Origin: UBA8529 sp964390565
Lineage (GTDB): Bacteria > Bacteroidota > Bacteroidia > Bacteroidales > Tenuifilaceae
Direction: 5' to 3'
DNA: 64,000 nt
NCBI GenBank assembly: GCA_964390565.1
Contig: CAYMII010000002.1
Span: 1-64,000 of the forward strand
Position numbers and translations under genes: made by a program. Positions 33,592 through 43,710 of the stretch are shown piece after piece. Numbering within the stretch: the stretch's first letter is position 1; the number at the start of each line of letters is the position of its first letter. The notes below the pieces were generated by a model. The model did not search any database. It saw only the letters and a program-made list of their open reading frames with translations, and had not been told where the DNA came from.

Positions 33592-35169
33592 ATGGCTATG
33601 AGAATTTTATATTTATTAATTATTTCGACCTATTTTCTTTTTATTTCAAGTTGTAATAGCAGTAAAACTCAGGATCATTCTGCTGAAGAGGCAACCCATG
33701 AGCACGAATCGGAAAGCACTAGCGAAGATGCAAATGAAGCAAGTGAACATAACCACGAAAATGTTAAGCAGCAAATAGCTGCCTACTCAAATGAATTTGA
33801 ACTCTTTGCCGAGGCTGATCCATTTGTATCGGGCGAAGAAAGTGCAATTCTTGCTCACTTCACATACTTAAACAACTTCAAACCTTTCGAAAAAGGCAGT
33901 ATTAAAGCATCAATAGAAGTAAATGGTAAAATAGTGAGCCAAAAACTTGATGCTCCAACTCGAAAAGGGATTTTTAGCTTTAAACTAAAACCAGAAACGA
34001 GCGGAAAAGGTAAACTAGTCTTTGATATAAACGATGCAAAAGGTAATTACCAGCTTATTGTTGATAATATCACTGTTTATTCTGATGAACATGATGCAAT
34101 TCATGAAGTCGAAGAAGCCGCAATATCGAGTCCAAATGCGATATCATTTACCAAGGAACAATCGTGGAAAATCGAATTTGAAACCCAAAAACTCGAACAG
34201 CAACCCTTCGGTCAAATTATTAAAGCATCTGCTAAAGTTGAATCAGCCCCTTCCGACGAGTTTACCATATCTGCTAAAAGCGCAGGAATCGTATATATAT
34301 CTAACGATATGCTTGTTGAAGGGATGAAAGTAAGCAAAGGACAAAATCTACTACAAATTTCAGGTAATGAGTTTGCTGACAATAATCTTAAAGTTAGATA
34401 CATTGAAGCCCAAAGCAATTTCGAAAGAACTAAGGCGACTTTCGAGAGAAATCAAGAGCTGGTTAAGGATAAAATCATCTCCGAAAAAGAGTATCAACAA
34501 TCGGCTTACGATTTTGAAAATGCAAAAACGGTTTACGAAAGCTTAAAAAGCAACTTTGTTGCTAATGGTCAAATCGTAATAAGTTCATCAACTGGAACAA
34601 TACGAAATATTTGGGTTAAAAATGGACAAAGCGTTGAAGCTGGCACACCTCTTCTTTCAATCACTAAAAACAATAAATTGATTTTGGTTGCAGGAGTACA
34701 ATCTAAGTATGCTTTAGCCATAAAAGATATTGAATCGGTTAACATTCGGCAAATAGAGGAAGATAAAACAAAAACTCTTTCTGAACTAAACGGAAAGTTA
34801 ATATCTATTGGAAATACAACTAGCGAAAACAGCTATTTACTCCCAATTACTTTCCAAATAGACAGCAACGATGAGATAATCCCAGGCAATTTCGTTGAAC
34901 TCTTCATCAAAACAAAATCGCAAAACAAAAGCATTTCGGTTCCTAATAGCGCTTTAATTGAAGAGCAAGGGTATTTTGCTGTATTCGTTCAGCGAACACC
35001 TGAACTATTCGAAAAACGTGAGGTTGAAGTTGGCGTAACTGATGGTTTCAACACTATAATTAAAAGCGGTTTAACTGATGGTGAAAGGATTGTTACCAAA
35101 GGAGCTATCCTTGTTAAACTCGCAGCTGTATCGAATAGTTTAGACCCACATGCTGGTCACGTACACTAG
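33592..35169 (+). CDS. RND efflux periplasmic adaptor, CusB/CzcB-like lipoprotein
   Basis: This membrane-fusion protein links the inner-membrane pump to the outer channel. The 525-residue product has a lipoprotein signal (FLFISSC), then a His/Glu-rich metal-binding-looking stretch (HSAEEATHEHESES...EHNHENVKQ). An extra N-terminal beta domain and the adaptor core follow: the lipoyl half-motifs around IVYISNDMLVEGMKVSKGQNLL and GTIRNIWVKNGQSVEAGTPLL flank a coiled-coil hairpin. It ends LDPHAGHVH. A second ATG six bases in is equally possible. It is the first gene of an adaptor-pump-channel operon. Confidence 0.9.
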   Translation: MAMRILYLLIISTYFLFISSCNSSKTQDHSAEEATHEHESESTSEDANEASEHNHENVKQQIAAYSNEFELFAEADPFVSGEESAILAHFTYLNNFKPFEKGSIKASIEVNGKIVSQKLDAPTRKGIFSFKLKPETSGKGKLVFDINDAKGNYQLIVDNITVYSDEHDAIHEVEEAAISSPNAISFTKEQSWKIEFETQKLEQQPFGQIIKASAKVESAPSDEFTISAKSAGIVYISNDMLVEGMKVSKGQNLLQISGNEFADNNLKVRYIEAQSNFERTKATFERNQELVKDKIISEKEYQQSAYDFENAKTVYESLKSNFVANGQIVISSSTGTIRNIWVKNGQSVEAGTPLLSITKNNKLILVAGVQSKYALAIKDIESVNIRQIEEDKTKTLSELNGKLISIGNTTSENSYLLPITFQIDSNDEIIPGNFVELFIKTKSQNKSISVPNSALIEEQGYFAVFVQRTPELFEKREVEVGVTDGFNTIIKSGLTDGERIVTKGAILVKLAAVSNSLDPHAGHVH

Positions 35170-35193
35170 ACCAAACCCTTAAATCGAAGAATT

Positions 35194-38100
35194 ATGCTTA
35201 ACAAGATTATAAAATTCTCATTAAGTAACAAGCTATTCATCCTGCTGAGCGCAATCGTTTTAATGGTTGCTGGGACTTACACTGCAGGAAAAATGGATGT
35301 TGATGTCTTCCCTGACCTCACTGCGCCAACAGTGGTGGTTTTAACCGATGCGCATGGAATGGCTGCCGAGGAAGTTGAACGGTTAGTCACCTTTCCTATT
35401 GAAACAGCCATAAATGGAGCTACTGATGTACGCCGCGTTCGTTCCGCATCAATGCAGGGATTCTCTTTTGTTTGGATTGAATTTGATTGGGGAACCGATA
35501 TCTTCAAAGCTCGTCAGATTGTAAGCGAGAAAATGGTTTCATTGGCCTCGATGATTCCAAGTGGTCTAGAACCAGAATTAGCTCCTCAATCGAGCGTTAT
35601 GGGAGAAATCCTGTTTGTTGGCTTACAATCCGATTCATCATCGATGATGGATTTAAGAACCATCGCCGAATGGAACATAAAACCTGTTATCCTAGCAACA
35701 GGAGGCGTTTCGCAGGTAACAATTATTGGTGGCGATTTCAAACAATACCAAATACTTGCCGACCCATTTAAAATGGCACACAGCAACGTTTCGTTGGATG
35801 AGCTAACCGAAGTATGTAGTGGAATCAGCATGAACTCCAGCGGAAGTGTTGTAAGGCAATATGGTAACGAGTATAATGTGAGAGGAATTGCTCGCACTTC
35901 AAGTATTGAAGAATTAGGAAAATCTTTCATCAAATCGAATGCTGGGAAACCAGTCTATTTAAGAGATGTTGCTGAGGTGAAAATTGGCGATGCAGTAAAA
36001 ATGGGCCATGCATCCCAAAACGCGAAACCGGCTGTTATTATATCAATTGCAAAACAACCAAATATTAATACCTTAAAGGTTACTGAGAATATTGAACGAA
36101 ACCTTGAACAGCTAAAAAAATCGTTACCGAAAGACGTGAAGATGGATACAAAAATCTTCCGACAGGCAGATTTTATCGAAACTTCGGTGAATAACGTTCA
36201 AAAAGCACTGCTCGAAGGAGCCCTATTTGTAATCATAATCCTATTCATCTTTTTAGGTAGCTTTAGAACAACGATTATTTCAATAATTGCTATTCCATTA
36301 TCGCTTTTGGGAGCAATAATAGTCCTTTATTTATTGGGATTAAACATCAACACCATGAGCCTTGGAGGTATGGCAATTGCTATCGGGTCGTTGGTTGATG
36401 ATGCTATTATTGATGTTGAGAACGTTTACAAACGGTTAAAGCAAAATCACAAAAAAATAGGAAATGATCGGGTTTCGACATTTACAGTAGTATTTGAAGC
36501 ATCCAAGGAGATTCGCGCCTCAATACTAAATGCAACACTAATAATAATCGTTGCTTTTATCCCTCTTTTCTTCTTATCAGGAATGGAAGGGAGGATGCTT
36601 AAACCACTTGGAATTGCTTATATCGTTGCACTATTTGTATCACTAATTGTTGCAATGACAATAACTCCGCTACTTTGTAAGATGCTACTATCAAAAGATA
36701 AATACCTAAATAGGAAGCACAAAGACAGCTGGTTGGCAAGCAAGCTATCAGCTATATATGGAAAATCGCTTGTATGGTCACTCAAGCATAAAAAGATTGT
36801 AATCCTAAGTTCGCTAGTATTATTCATAGTCTCTTTGTTAGCTTTTACATCAATGGGGCGAAGTTTCTTACCTGATTTCAACGAGGGTTCGCTTACTATT
36901 GGCGCCGTTAGTAAACCGGGAATATCATTGGAAGAAAGCAATAAACTTGGAAATCTTATTGAAACCGAGCTTCTTTCAATACCTGAGGTTAAAAGCACAG
37001 CGCGAAGAACTGGTCGAGGTGAACTCGATGAGCACTCACAAACAACCAATAGCGCCGAGATTGATGTGAATTTTGAACTCAAGTATAGATCTCGTGAAGA
37101 ATTTATGGCTGATGTTAGAGCGAAACTAGCTGGCGTGCCTGGCATTGCCGCAACAGTTGGTCAACCTTTAGGGCATCGAATTGATCATATGATATCGGGA
37201 ACACGAGCCAGCATTGCAATTAAACTTTTTGGGACTGATATCTCTAAAATGTTTATGCTGGGAAATCAAATTAAATCGGCTATTATTGATGTAGAAGGTC
37301 TAGTTGATGTTAATGTTGAGCAGCAAACTGAGGTGCCACAAATTCAGATTCGCGCAAACCGCGATATGCTTGCTGGCTACGGGATAACCATTGAAGAATT
37401 TAACCATTTCGTAACCTTTGCCCTAGCGGGTGAAAAAGTTGGTGATATTTACGAAGGACAACGCAGCTTCGATCTCATCCTTCGATACAAAACAGATTAC
37501 TCAAAAAGCATCGAGGGAATTAAATCAGCACTTATTGACACTCACGATGGCAAAAAAGTTCCTCTCGAGCAAGTTGCTGAAATAGTTTCGGTTACAGGAC
37601 CAAACTCAATAAGTCGCGAGAACGTTCAGCGCAAGCTAGTTATTTCGGCCAACGTAGCCGAAAGGGATATGCGAAGTATTGTAAAAGATATTCAAACCAA
37701 TATTGATACAAAAATTAAATTTCCAGAAGGCTACAGAGTTGAGTATGGTGGTCAATTCGAAAGCGAATCGAAAGCATCGCAAACGTTGCTTCTTGCGTCA
37801 ATCCTTGCTATTTGTATAATATTCTTACTCCTATTTCAGGAGTTTAAAGATGTTGCACTTGCTGGTATAGTTTTGCTAAATCTTCCTTTGGCGCTAATTG
37901 GTGGCGTTTTCTCAATCTACTTTACATCATCAGTAATTAGTATTCCTGCAATTATCGGATTTATAACCCTTTTTGGTATTGCAACCCGAAATGGAATACT
38001 ACTTATCACTCAATATCAAAGGTTACGTTGCGAAAACACATCACTTGCTGAAACAATTATTTACGGTTCTGTAGATAGGCTTAATCCTATCCTAATGACC

Positions 38101-38292
38101 GCCTTAACTGCTGCTCTTGCGCTTATTCCACTTGCAATGAGTGGCGATGTTTCGGGCAATGAAATTCAAAGTCCGATGGCAAAGGTTATTCTTGGAGGGT
38201 TACTAACCTCTACCCTATTGAATATTTATGTAGTACCCGGTGTTTATATGATCTATGAGAATTTTAAAGCGAAAAGGGAGGTAAAACGATGA
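35194..38292 (+). CDS. RND heavy-metal efflux pump, CusA/CzcA family
   Basis: This 1032-residue proton-driven pump expels heavy-metal cations from cytoplasm or periplasm. It starts with the family's IIKFSLSNKLFILLSA and MDVDVFPDLTAPTVVVLT, has the GGMAIAIGSLVDDAIIDVENV motif in TM4 with the proton-relay acids, and shows the two-fold repeat of membrane domains. The C-terminal block includes IGFITLFGIATRNGILLI. The HME subfamily is clear; the metal (Cu, Ag, Zn, Co or Cd) cannot be fixed. It lies 24 bases after the adaptor gene and overlaps the channel gene start. Confidence 0.93.
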   Translation: MLNKIIKFSLSNKLFILLSAIVLMVAGTYTAGKMDVDVFPDLTAPTVVVLTDAHGMAAEEVERLVTFPIETAINGATDVRRVRSASMQGFSFVWIEFDWGTDIFKARQIVSEKMVSLASMIPSGLEPELAPQSSVMGEILFVGLQSDSSSMMDLRTIAEWNIKPVILATGGVSQVTIIGGDFKQYQILADPFKMAHSNVSLDELTEVCSGISMNSSGSVVRQYGNEYNVRGIARTSSIEELGKSFIKSNAGKPVYLRDVAEVKIGDAVKMGHASQNAKPAVIISIAKQPNINTLKVTENIERNLEQLKKSLPKDVKMDTKIFRQADFIETSVNNVQKALLEGALFVIIILFIFLGSFRTTIISIIAIPLSLLGAIIVLYLLGLNINTMSLGGMAIAIGSLVDDAIIDVENVYKRLKQNHKKIGNDRVSTFTVVFEASKEIRASILNATLIIIVAFIPLFFLSGMEGRMLKPLGIAYIVALFVSLIVAMTITPLLCKMLLSKDKYLNRKHKDSWLASKLSAIYGKSLVWSLKHKKIVILSSLVLFIVSLLAFTSMGRSFLPDFNEGSLTIGAVSKPGISLEESNKLGNLIETELLSIPEVKSTARRTGRGELDEHSQTTNSAEIDVNFELKYRSREEFMADVRAKLAGVPGIAATVGQPLGHRIDHMISGTRASIAIKLFGTDISKMFMLGNQIKSAIIDVEGLVDVNVEQQTEVPQIQIRANRDMLAGYGITIEEFNHFVTFALAGEKVGDIYEGQRSFDLILRYKTDYSKSIEGIKSALIDTHDGKKVPLEQVAEIVSVTGPNSISRENVQRKLVISANVAERDMRSIVKDIQTNIDTKIKFPEGYRVEYGGQFESESKASQTLLLASILAICIIFLLLFQEFKDVALAGIVLLNLPLALIGGVFSIYFTSSVISIPAIIGFITLFGIATRNGILLITQYQRLRCENTSLAETIIYGSVDRLNPILMTALTAALALIPLAMSGDVSGNEIQSPMAKVILGGLLTSTLLNIYVVPGVYMIYENFKAKREVKR

Positions 38293-39464
38293 GACGACAC
38301 ATAATATCTTTTACATTGATTATTTCAGCAAACTTTTGCTTTGCTCAATCGTGGATAGAAACCGCCCTGAAAGAGGTTGAACAGAATAACCCAAATATAA
38401 AAAGCGGATTACTTTGGAAAGAGGCAAAACAAGCTGAAGCGAAGATGGATATTGCACCAGAAAATCCGTTCGTTAGCGCTGGTTGGTTTCCGGCCGAAGA
38501 TAAAGGTGCTGGGACAAAAAAAACATGGGGTGTATCGCAAGCATTCAATTTTCCTACCGTGTACTTTCAAAAAGTAAAGAGAGGCAATACAACGAAGGCA
38601 ATTGCTGATATGGAGTTTAAAATGCTTCGTCAGGAGGTGCTACTCGATGCAAAGATTACAATGCTAGAATTTATTTACGAAAAGCGATTAAATGAAAAAC
38701 TGATGGATAGAGTGTTGCAAACAGAGCAACTTGTATTATGGTTTAAAAAACGCCTCGAAACTGGTGATGCATCAGCGCTCGACTACAATAATACTCAAGC
38801 ACGTTTACTCGAAATTAACGATCGCCTTCTCAATAGCGATGCTACTATTAAAGCGTTAATTACTAAGATTTACACGCTTAATGGAGGAAATCCAGTTGCA
38901 ATAAAAGATTCTATTGATGTAATTCCAATTCTACCTTATAGCGATAGCATTTTTGCTGATATTAAATCGAACGATCCAAGGTTTTTACTACTTGCATTAA
39001 ATACTCAGCAATCCATTCAGAATCTAACCCTTGCAAAACACCAAAGGTTACCAAATTTTGAGATCGGATATGAGAGTGAGCAAACAAAAGTTGAAACCTT
39101 TAGAGGAGTAAAAGTTGGCCTATCGATTCCTTTATGGGGAAATGCTGGACAAGTAAAAACTGCAAAAGCAAATAGATTGGCTACCGAGGCGGATGCTAAA
39201 ACTGTCGAAAGCCAGCTTAAAGAGGAGATAGAACAGCTTTACAACGCAACCCAACACAGCCTAAAAAGAAGTCAAAATTTAAAGGATTACATCACGGTTG
39301 ACAATAGCTACTCGCTTCTAAAAAAATCGCTTGAAATGGGTAATATATCTGTCATTAATTTTTTTAATGAGGTAGAGTACTTATTCGAGTTAAATGAAAA
39401 ACTAATTGAGGCGGAAAAGGATTTTGCTGTAGGAGTTTCAAAATTAGAGAGATATAAACTTTAG
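38289..39464 (+). CDS. TolC-family outer-membrane channel of the metal pump
   Basis: The 391-residue product has a signal peptide ending in FCFAQS and a largely coiled-coil structure with two OEP-type helical repeats (KQAEAKMDIAPENP... and TKAIADMEFKMLRQEVLLDAK). It ends SKLERYKL. The start codon overlaps the pump stop by four bases. It is the CzcC/CusC-like partner of the upstream adaptor and pump, closing a complete tripartite system. Confidence 0.9.
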   Translation: MRRHIISFTLIISANFCFAQSWIETALKEVEQNNPNIKSGLLWKEAKQAEAKMDIAPENPFVSAGWFPAEDKGAGTKKTWGVSQAFNFPTVYFQKVKRGNTTKAIADMEFKMLRQEVLLDAKITMLEFIYEKRLNEKLMDRVLQTEQLVLWFKKRLETGDASALDYNNTQARLLEINDRLLNSDATIKALITKIYTLNGGNPVAIKDSIDVIPILPYSDSIFADIKSNDPRFLLLALNTQQSIQNLTLAKHQRLPNFEIGYESEQTKVETFRGVKVGLSIPLWGNAGQVKTAKANRLATEADAKTVESQLKEEIEQLYNATQHSLKRSQNLKDYITVDNSYSLLKKSLEMGNISVINFFNEVEYLFELNEKLIEAEKDFAVGVSKLERYKL

Positions 39465-39495
39465 GGGAAGTTAATTGTTATTGCAATTATAAATA

Positions 39496-40140
39496 ATGAA
39501 CATGGACAAAAATAAGTTACTAAGAACAGCGCTATTTCTGTCAATAATCACAATTCTTTACAATATTGCCGAAGGACTATTTTCGGTATTCTTTGGGGTT
39601 AGCGACGATACCCTTGCATTGCTTGGGTTTGGGATTGATAGTTTTGTGGAAGTAATTTCAGGTATTGGAGTTCTTCATATGGTTTTAAGAATGCAATATT
39701 CAAGTACCGAAACCTATGATAAATTTGAAAGACAAGCTTTAAGGATTACTGGGACTGCGTTCTACTTACTCACTGTTGGTTTGATTGTTGGCTCTGTTTT
39801 AAACATCATTATAGGCGTAAAGCCTGAAACAACGATAGTTGGGATAATCATATCATCTATCTCATTAGTTACAATGTTTTTCCTAATGAAAGTAAAGCTG
39901 AATATCGGTCATAAGCTGAATTCAAGCGCAATTATTGCTGATGCAAACTGCACAAAAACGTGCTTTTACCTATCGTTCATTCTGCTAGGCTCTAGTTTGC
40001 TTTACCATTTTTTAGGCATTGCTTGGTTCGATGTAATTGGTTCGTTGGGTATAGCATGGTTTGCCTTTACCGAAGGACGCGAAGCGTTTGAAAAATCGAA
40101 GGCTGAGAAGATGGGATGTGCCTGTGGATGCAATCATTAG
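39496..40140 (+). CDS. CDF-like cation-transporter membrane domain with Cys-rich tail
   Basis: The 214-residue product has five or six membrane helices with the cation-diffusion-facilitator pattern YNIAEGLFSVFFG and LALLGFGIDSFVEVISG near the start. A second polar motif is AIIADANCTKTCFY, which carries two Cys where the transport-site Asp is expected nearby. The usual CDF cytoplasmic domain is missing; instead the protein ends in GCACGCNH. It follows the metal-efflux operon by 31 bases, so a role in metal export is likely. Some bacteria carry such proteins as TMEM163-like members. Confidence 0.8.
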   Translation: MNMDKNKLLRTALFLSIITILYNIAEGLFSVFFGVSDDTLALLGFGIDSFVEVISGIGVLHMVLRMQYSSTETYDKFERQALRITGTAFYLLTVGLIVGSVLNIIIGVKPETTIVGIIISSISLVTMFFLMKVKLNIGHKLNSSAIIADANCTKTCFYLSFILLGSSLLYHFLGIAWFDVIGSLGIAWFAFTEGREAFEKSKAEKMGCACGCNH

Positions 40141-40276
40141 TTGACAGTTGTTCGTTAACAGTTGACAGAAAACAGCATTTAGTATTTGTTTAACTTAGAA
40201 CCTTGACTTTTATCTTTTTATTTTTCACTTTTATCTTATTATATTGTCATCTTATAAACTTTTTAAATAACACATC

Positions 40277-40456
40277 ATGGAAACAAACCAAAAAGTACTT
40301 GACACTCTAAAGAAATCGGGTAAACCAATGAAGGCTGGCGAAATTGCAGAGGCCTCGGGAATTGATAAAAAAGAGGTAGAAAAAGCTATTAAAAAACTAG
40401 TTGTCGAAAGCAAGCTACACTCTCCCATGCGCTGTTTTTACGATATCAAGAAATAA
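40277..40456 (+). CDS. small winged-helix-like protein
   Basis: The 59-residue product, METNQKVLDTLKKSGKPMKA..., has the shape of a helix-turn-helix: KVLDTLKKSGKPMKAGEIAEASGIDKKEVEK in two parts, then AIKKLVVESKLHSP and a short tail. The pattern matches marR/ArsR-like winged helices cut to their minimum. The start is a good ATG and a strong terminator follows. It has its own unit after the metal locus. DNA binding is inferred from the pattern only. Confidence 0.75.
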   Translation: METNQKVLDTLKKSGKPMKAGEIAEASGIDKKEVEKAIKKLVVESKLHSPMRCFYDIKK

Positions 40457-40488
40457 CAAGAAGCCCCGAAATAATCGGGGCTTCTTGT
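40456..40488 (+). terminator. terminator of the small winged-helix gene
   Basis: ACAAGAAGCCCCGA and TCGGGGCTTCTTGT form a perfect 14-bp stem with a 5-base loop, starting at the last base of the stop codon. TATTATT follows. The 300 bases after it are AT-rich and hold no recognised gene. Confidence 0.85.
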
Positions 40489-40791
40489 TATTATTAATCC
40501 TTTCTTTTCACCAAAACTCCTTCCCAAAATATCATTAACTTTATTTAACCAAAAAATATCTACACTCTTCCACCAACATAAAACATTTGCAATTAATAGG
40601 TTACAACATTTTCTTAAGCTATTTGATTTAAAACTGATTTTAAACACATATTATGTATACGGCTCATTATATGATTATTGACAATCAAATGGCTTTAAAC
40701 ATAATAATTATCATAAAAATAAATTGGTGAAAAATGTTATCTTCGTTATCCAAAATAAAAAAGAAAAAAGAAGAAGTCTTTTATCAATTAA

Positions 40792-42690
40792 ATGAAAACC
40801 CAAACTAAGATATTAATATTACTTTTTGCTACAATTATTGTATTTGCTAGCGTTTTTATGGGATATGTAATGCTCAACGCTAGGCAAGAAAAGATTTTCT
40901 TAAAAGCAAATGAGGAATCAAAAAAACTTGTAATTGACAATATACTTAAATTTAAAGAAAAAAGTTTCAAAAACCTTGTCACCGATTATTCATGCTGGGA
41001 CGAGATGGTTAACTACATTAGTAAACCAACAAAAGAATGGGAGGAAACAAACCTTTCAACCCTTGATGCATTTCAGCTAACAAATACATGGATTTACAAT
41101 AAAGATTTCAAAAAGATTTTTTCCACATATGATTCATCATACTTTGATAATGAACTCTGCCTTAGTAAAGAATTAATAGATAAGGCTTTTAAAGACAATA
41201 ATGGATTCTGCCATTTTTACATTAACGTTCGTGATAGCATTCTTGAAATAACAGGTGGAACAGTTGTTCCATCGGACGATAGTGAGCATAAAAGTTATCC
41301 TAATGGTTACTTCTTGGTCGGTAAATTCTGGAGTAAAAAGTACATTACAGAACTAGAAAACGAGATGGATTTTGCTATTGGTATGAGACCTGTAAAAGAT
41401 TCATTGTCTATTCAATCAAATGATGTAACAAAATTAACAATCACAAGAAAGTACGAAGATCTTGCATCAAGCAAAGATATAATTGTCGATTTTTCCAGTA
41501 AAAATCAACTTCAAAAAGATTTAAGTTCAACAAAATGGATTTCTACTTTGCTTATTGCAATGATAATCCTAACCATGCTCATATTTTCATTCTTTATCAA
41601 CCGTTGGGTTAGTAACCCACTCTCTCATATCACAAAAAGTTTAAATACCGAAGATAACTCTATTGTAAATGAACTTGCAGAGCATAAGGGTGAATTTGGA
41701 GAAGTCGCAAATCTTATTAGAAATTTCTTTGAACAGAAAATCCAACTCGAGATTGAGATTGCAGAGCGAATTGACACTCAACAAACGGTTAAAGAACTCT
41801 ACGAAGAAACAATAAACCTTAACCATGAACTTCAAGCAAGCGAAGAAGAATTAAGACAAAATCTCGATGTAACCATCGAACTAAACGATGCTCTATCAAA
41901 ACAACAACGCGAAATCACAGATAGTATTAACTATGCAGGAAGAATTCAGGCGGCCCTTCTTCCTCCTATAGATCTTATAAAGAACTTAAATCGAGAATTC
42001 TTTATCTTTTATAAACCCCGTAGCATAGTAAGTGGTGATTTTTATTGGGTTATGCAACGTTGTAATAAAACGATTATTGCAGTTGCCGACTGTACGGGAC
42101 ACGGTGTACCCGGTGGTTTCATGAGTATGCTTGGTATGGCATTCCTTGCGGAAGTGGTAAACCAAAGCTGTGAATTAACCTCAGGAGAAATTCTTGACCA
42201 ACTACGTAGTAGAGTAATCGACTCTTTACACCAACAAGGCAAGAGCGGAGAATCAAAAGATGGTATGGATATCGCTTTGTGTGTTATCGATTTTGAAGCA
42301 ATGAAGCTACAATTCTCGGGGGCGCATAATCCTCTATATATCGTTCGAGATAGCATTAACGTGGATGGTAAGGCAATTAGCGAGATGATAGAGGTGAAAG
42401 GCGATAGAATGCCCATTGGCTATTCGCCACGCCTTGATGAACCATTCGTAACAAATGAGGTAGAAATCTATAAAGATGATGTTATTTACATGGTTACCGA
42501 CGGATTCCAAGATCAGCTAAGCAATAAAACCCGTCAAAAATTCAAGCGCTCCAAGCGAAGAGATTTGCTGGTTGAAATTCATAATCGCGATTTTGAAGAT
42601 CAAAAGCGTCTACTTGAAATCATTCTAGATGCTTATAGCGACGACTATCCTCAAATAGATGATGTTCTTACATTTGGAATGAAACTTTAG
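40792..42690 (+). CDS. membrane sensor with CHASE4-like domain and SpoIIE/PP2C phosphatase
   Basis: The 632-residue product has a membrane helix at 7-26, then an extracytoplasmic domain with SFKNLVTDYSCWDEMVNYI, typical of CHASE4. A second helix is at about 245-268, then a HAMP-like segment, then a coiled coil (LNHELQASEEELRQ). The C-terminal PP2C-type SpoIIE phosphatase (about 385-630) has SGDFYWVM, ADCTGHGVPGGFMSMLG and GDRMPIGY metal and core motifs. It probably dephosphorylates an anti-sigma-factor antagonist in a partner-switch pathway; no such partner is adjacent. Confidence 0.88.
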   Translation: MKTQTKILILLFATIIVFASVFMGYVMLNARQEKIFLKANEESKKLVIDNILKFKEKSFKNLVTDYSCWDEMVNYISKPTKEWEETNLSTLDAFQLTNTWIYNKDFKKIFSTYDSSYFDNELCLSKELIDKAFKDNNGFCHFYINVRDSILEITGGTVVPSDDSEHKSYPNGYFLVGKFWSKKYITELENEMDFAIGMRPVKDSLSIQSNDVTKLTITRKYEDLASSKDIIVDFSSKNQLQKDLSSTKWISTLLIAMIILTMLIFSFFINRWVSNPLSHITKSLNTEDNSIVNELAEHKGEFGEVANLIRNFFEQKIQLEIEIAERIDTQQTVKELYEETINLNHELQASEEELRQNLDVTIELNDALSKQQREITDSINYAGRIQAALLPPIDLIKNLNREFFIFYKPRSIVSGDFYWVMQRCNKTIIAVADCTGHGVPGGFMSMLGMAFLAEVVNQSCELTSGEILDQLRSRVIDSLHQQGKSGESKDGMDIALCVIDFEAMKLQFSGAHNPLYIVRDSINVDGKAISEMIEVKGDRMPIGYSPRLDEPFVTNEVEIYKDDVIYMVTDGFQDQLSNKTRQKFKRSKRRDLLVEIHNRDFEDQKRLLEIILDAYSDDYPQIDDVLTFGMKL

Positions 42691-42714
42691 GCGCTAACGC
42701 TTTAATTAAATCAT

Positions 42715-42722
42715 TACCTTTG
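42715..42722 (+). promoter_or_regulatory. -7 element before the nitrilase gene
   Basis: TACCTTTG fits TAnnTTTG and lies 24 bases before the start codon. Confidence 0.4.
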
Positions 42723-42745
42723 GTTCAAATCCATTTAACTACGAT

Positions 42746-43702
42746 TTGAATATGAACCTCTTAAAAGTTGCGCTAGGACAAATCGCTCCTGTATGGCTGA
42801 ATAAGGAGAAAACAATCAAAAAAATTGAAGAAACAATTTCTGATGCCATTAAGCTGAAATGCGAACTTATCGTTTTTGGTGAAGCGTTATTGCCAGGTTA
42901 TCCATTCTGGACCTCATTAACCAATGCAACTGAGTGGAACTCGAAGGTTCAAAAAGAAATACACGCCCATTACATCCGAAACTCCATTCAAATAGAGGCT
43001 GGCGAACTCGATACAATATGTAAACTTGCTAAAAAAGGGAAAATATCAATTTATCTAGGAATTATTGAACGTGCTAAAAACCGTGGTGGGCATAGCCTAT
43101 ACTGCTCGTTAGTTTATATAAATCAACTTGGTGAGATAAAATCTGTTCACCGAAAACTTCAACCCACCTATGATGAACGTCTGACTTGGTCTCCCGGTGA
43201 TGGAAATGGATTGCAGGTGCATCCTTTAAAGCAATTTACCGTTGGTGGATTAAATTGCTGGGAGAACTGGATGCCATTATCGAGAACGGCTCTTTACGCT
43301 ATGGGTGAAGATTTGCACGTTGCTGTATGGCCAGGTGGTGATCACAACACAAGGGATATCACAAAGTTCATTGCTAAGGAATCTCGCTCATTTGTAATTT
43401 CTGTTTCAGCATTAATGACCATAAAAGATTTCCCTAAGGACACGCCACATCTCGATAAAATTCTAGAAAAAGCACCAAAGGTGCTTGAAAATGGTGGCTC
43501 ATGCATAGCAGGCCCTGATGGCGAATGGGTAGTCAGTCCAGTTGTAGATAAAGAGGGCATAATTGTTGCGACAATTGATTTCAACAGAGTACTTGAGGAA
43601 CGTCAAAACTTTGATGTGGTTGGCCATTATTCCCGACCAGATGTAACACAACTGGTGGTTAACAGCAAACGTCAATCTGTAATTGAACTTAATAACGAAT
43701 AA
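42746..43702 (+). CDS. nitrilase-family carbon-nitrogen hydrolase
   Basis: The catalytic triad Glu-Lys-Cys is visible: FGEALLPGYP (E46), HRKLQPTYDERLTWSPGDG (Lys near 134) and GGLNCWENWMPL (Cys near 172). The motif set and the NCWEN signature favour true nitrilases, which turn nitriles into carboxylic acids, over amidases. The length of 318 is normal. An internal ATG two codons in is possible. The next gene, OsmC, follows by eight bases, so the two are likely cotranscribed. Confidence 0.9.
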   Translation: MNMNLLKVALGQIAPVWLNKEKTIKKIEETISDAIKLKCELIVFGEALLPGYPFWTSLTNATEWNSKVQKEIHAHYIRNSIQIEAGELDTICKLAKKGKISIYLGIIERAKNRGGHSLYCSLVYINQLGEIKSVHRKLQPTYDERLTWSPGDGNGLQVHPLKQFTVGGLNCWENWMPLSRTALYAMGEDLHVAVWPGGDHNTRDITKFIAKESRSFVISVSALMTIKDFPKDTPHLDKILEKAPKVLENGGSCIAGPDGEWVVSPVVDKEGIIVATIDFNRVLEERQNFDVVGHYSRPDVTQLVVNSKRQSVIELNNE

Positions 43703-43710
43703 AATATACC

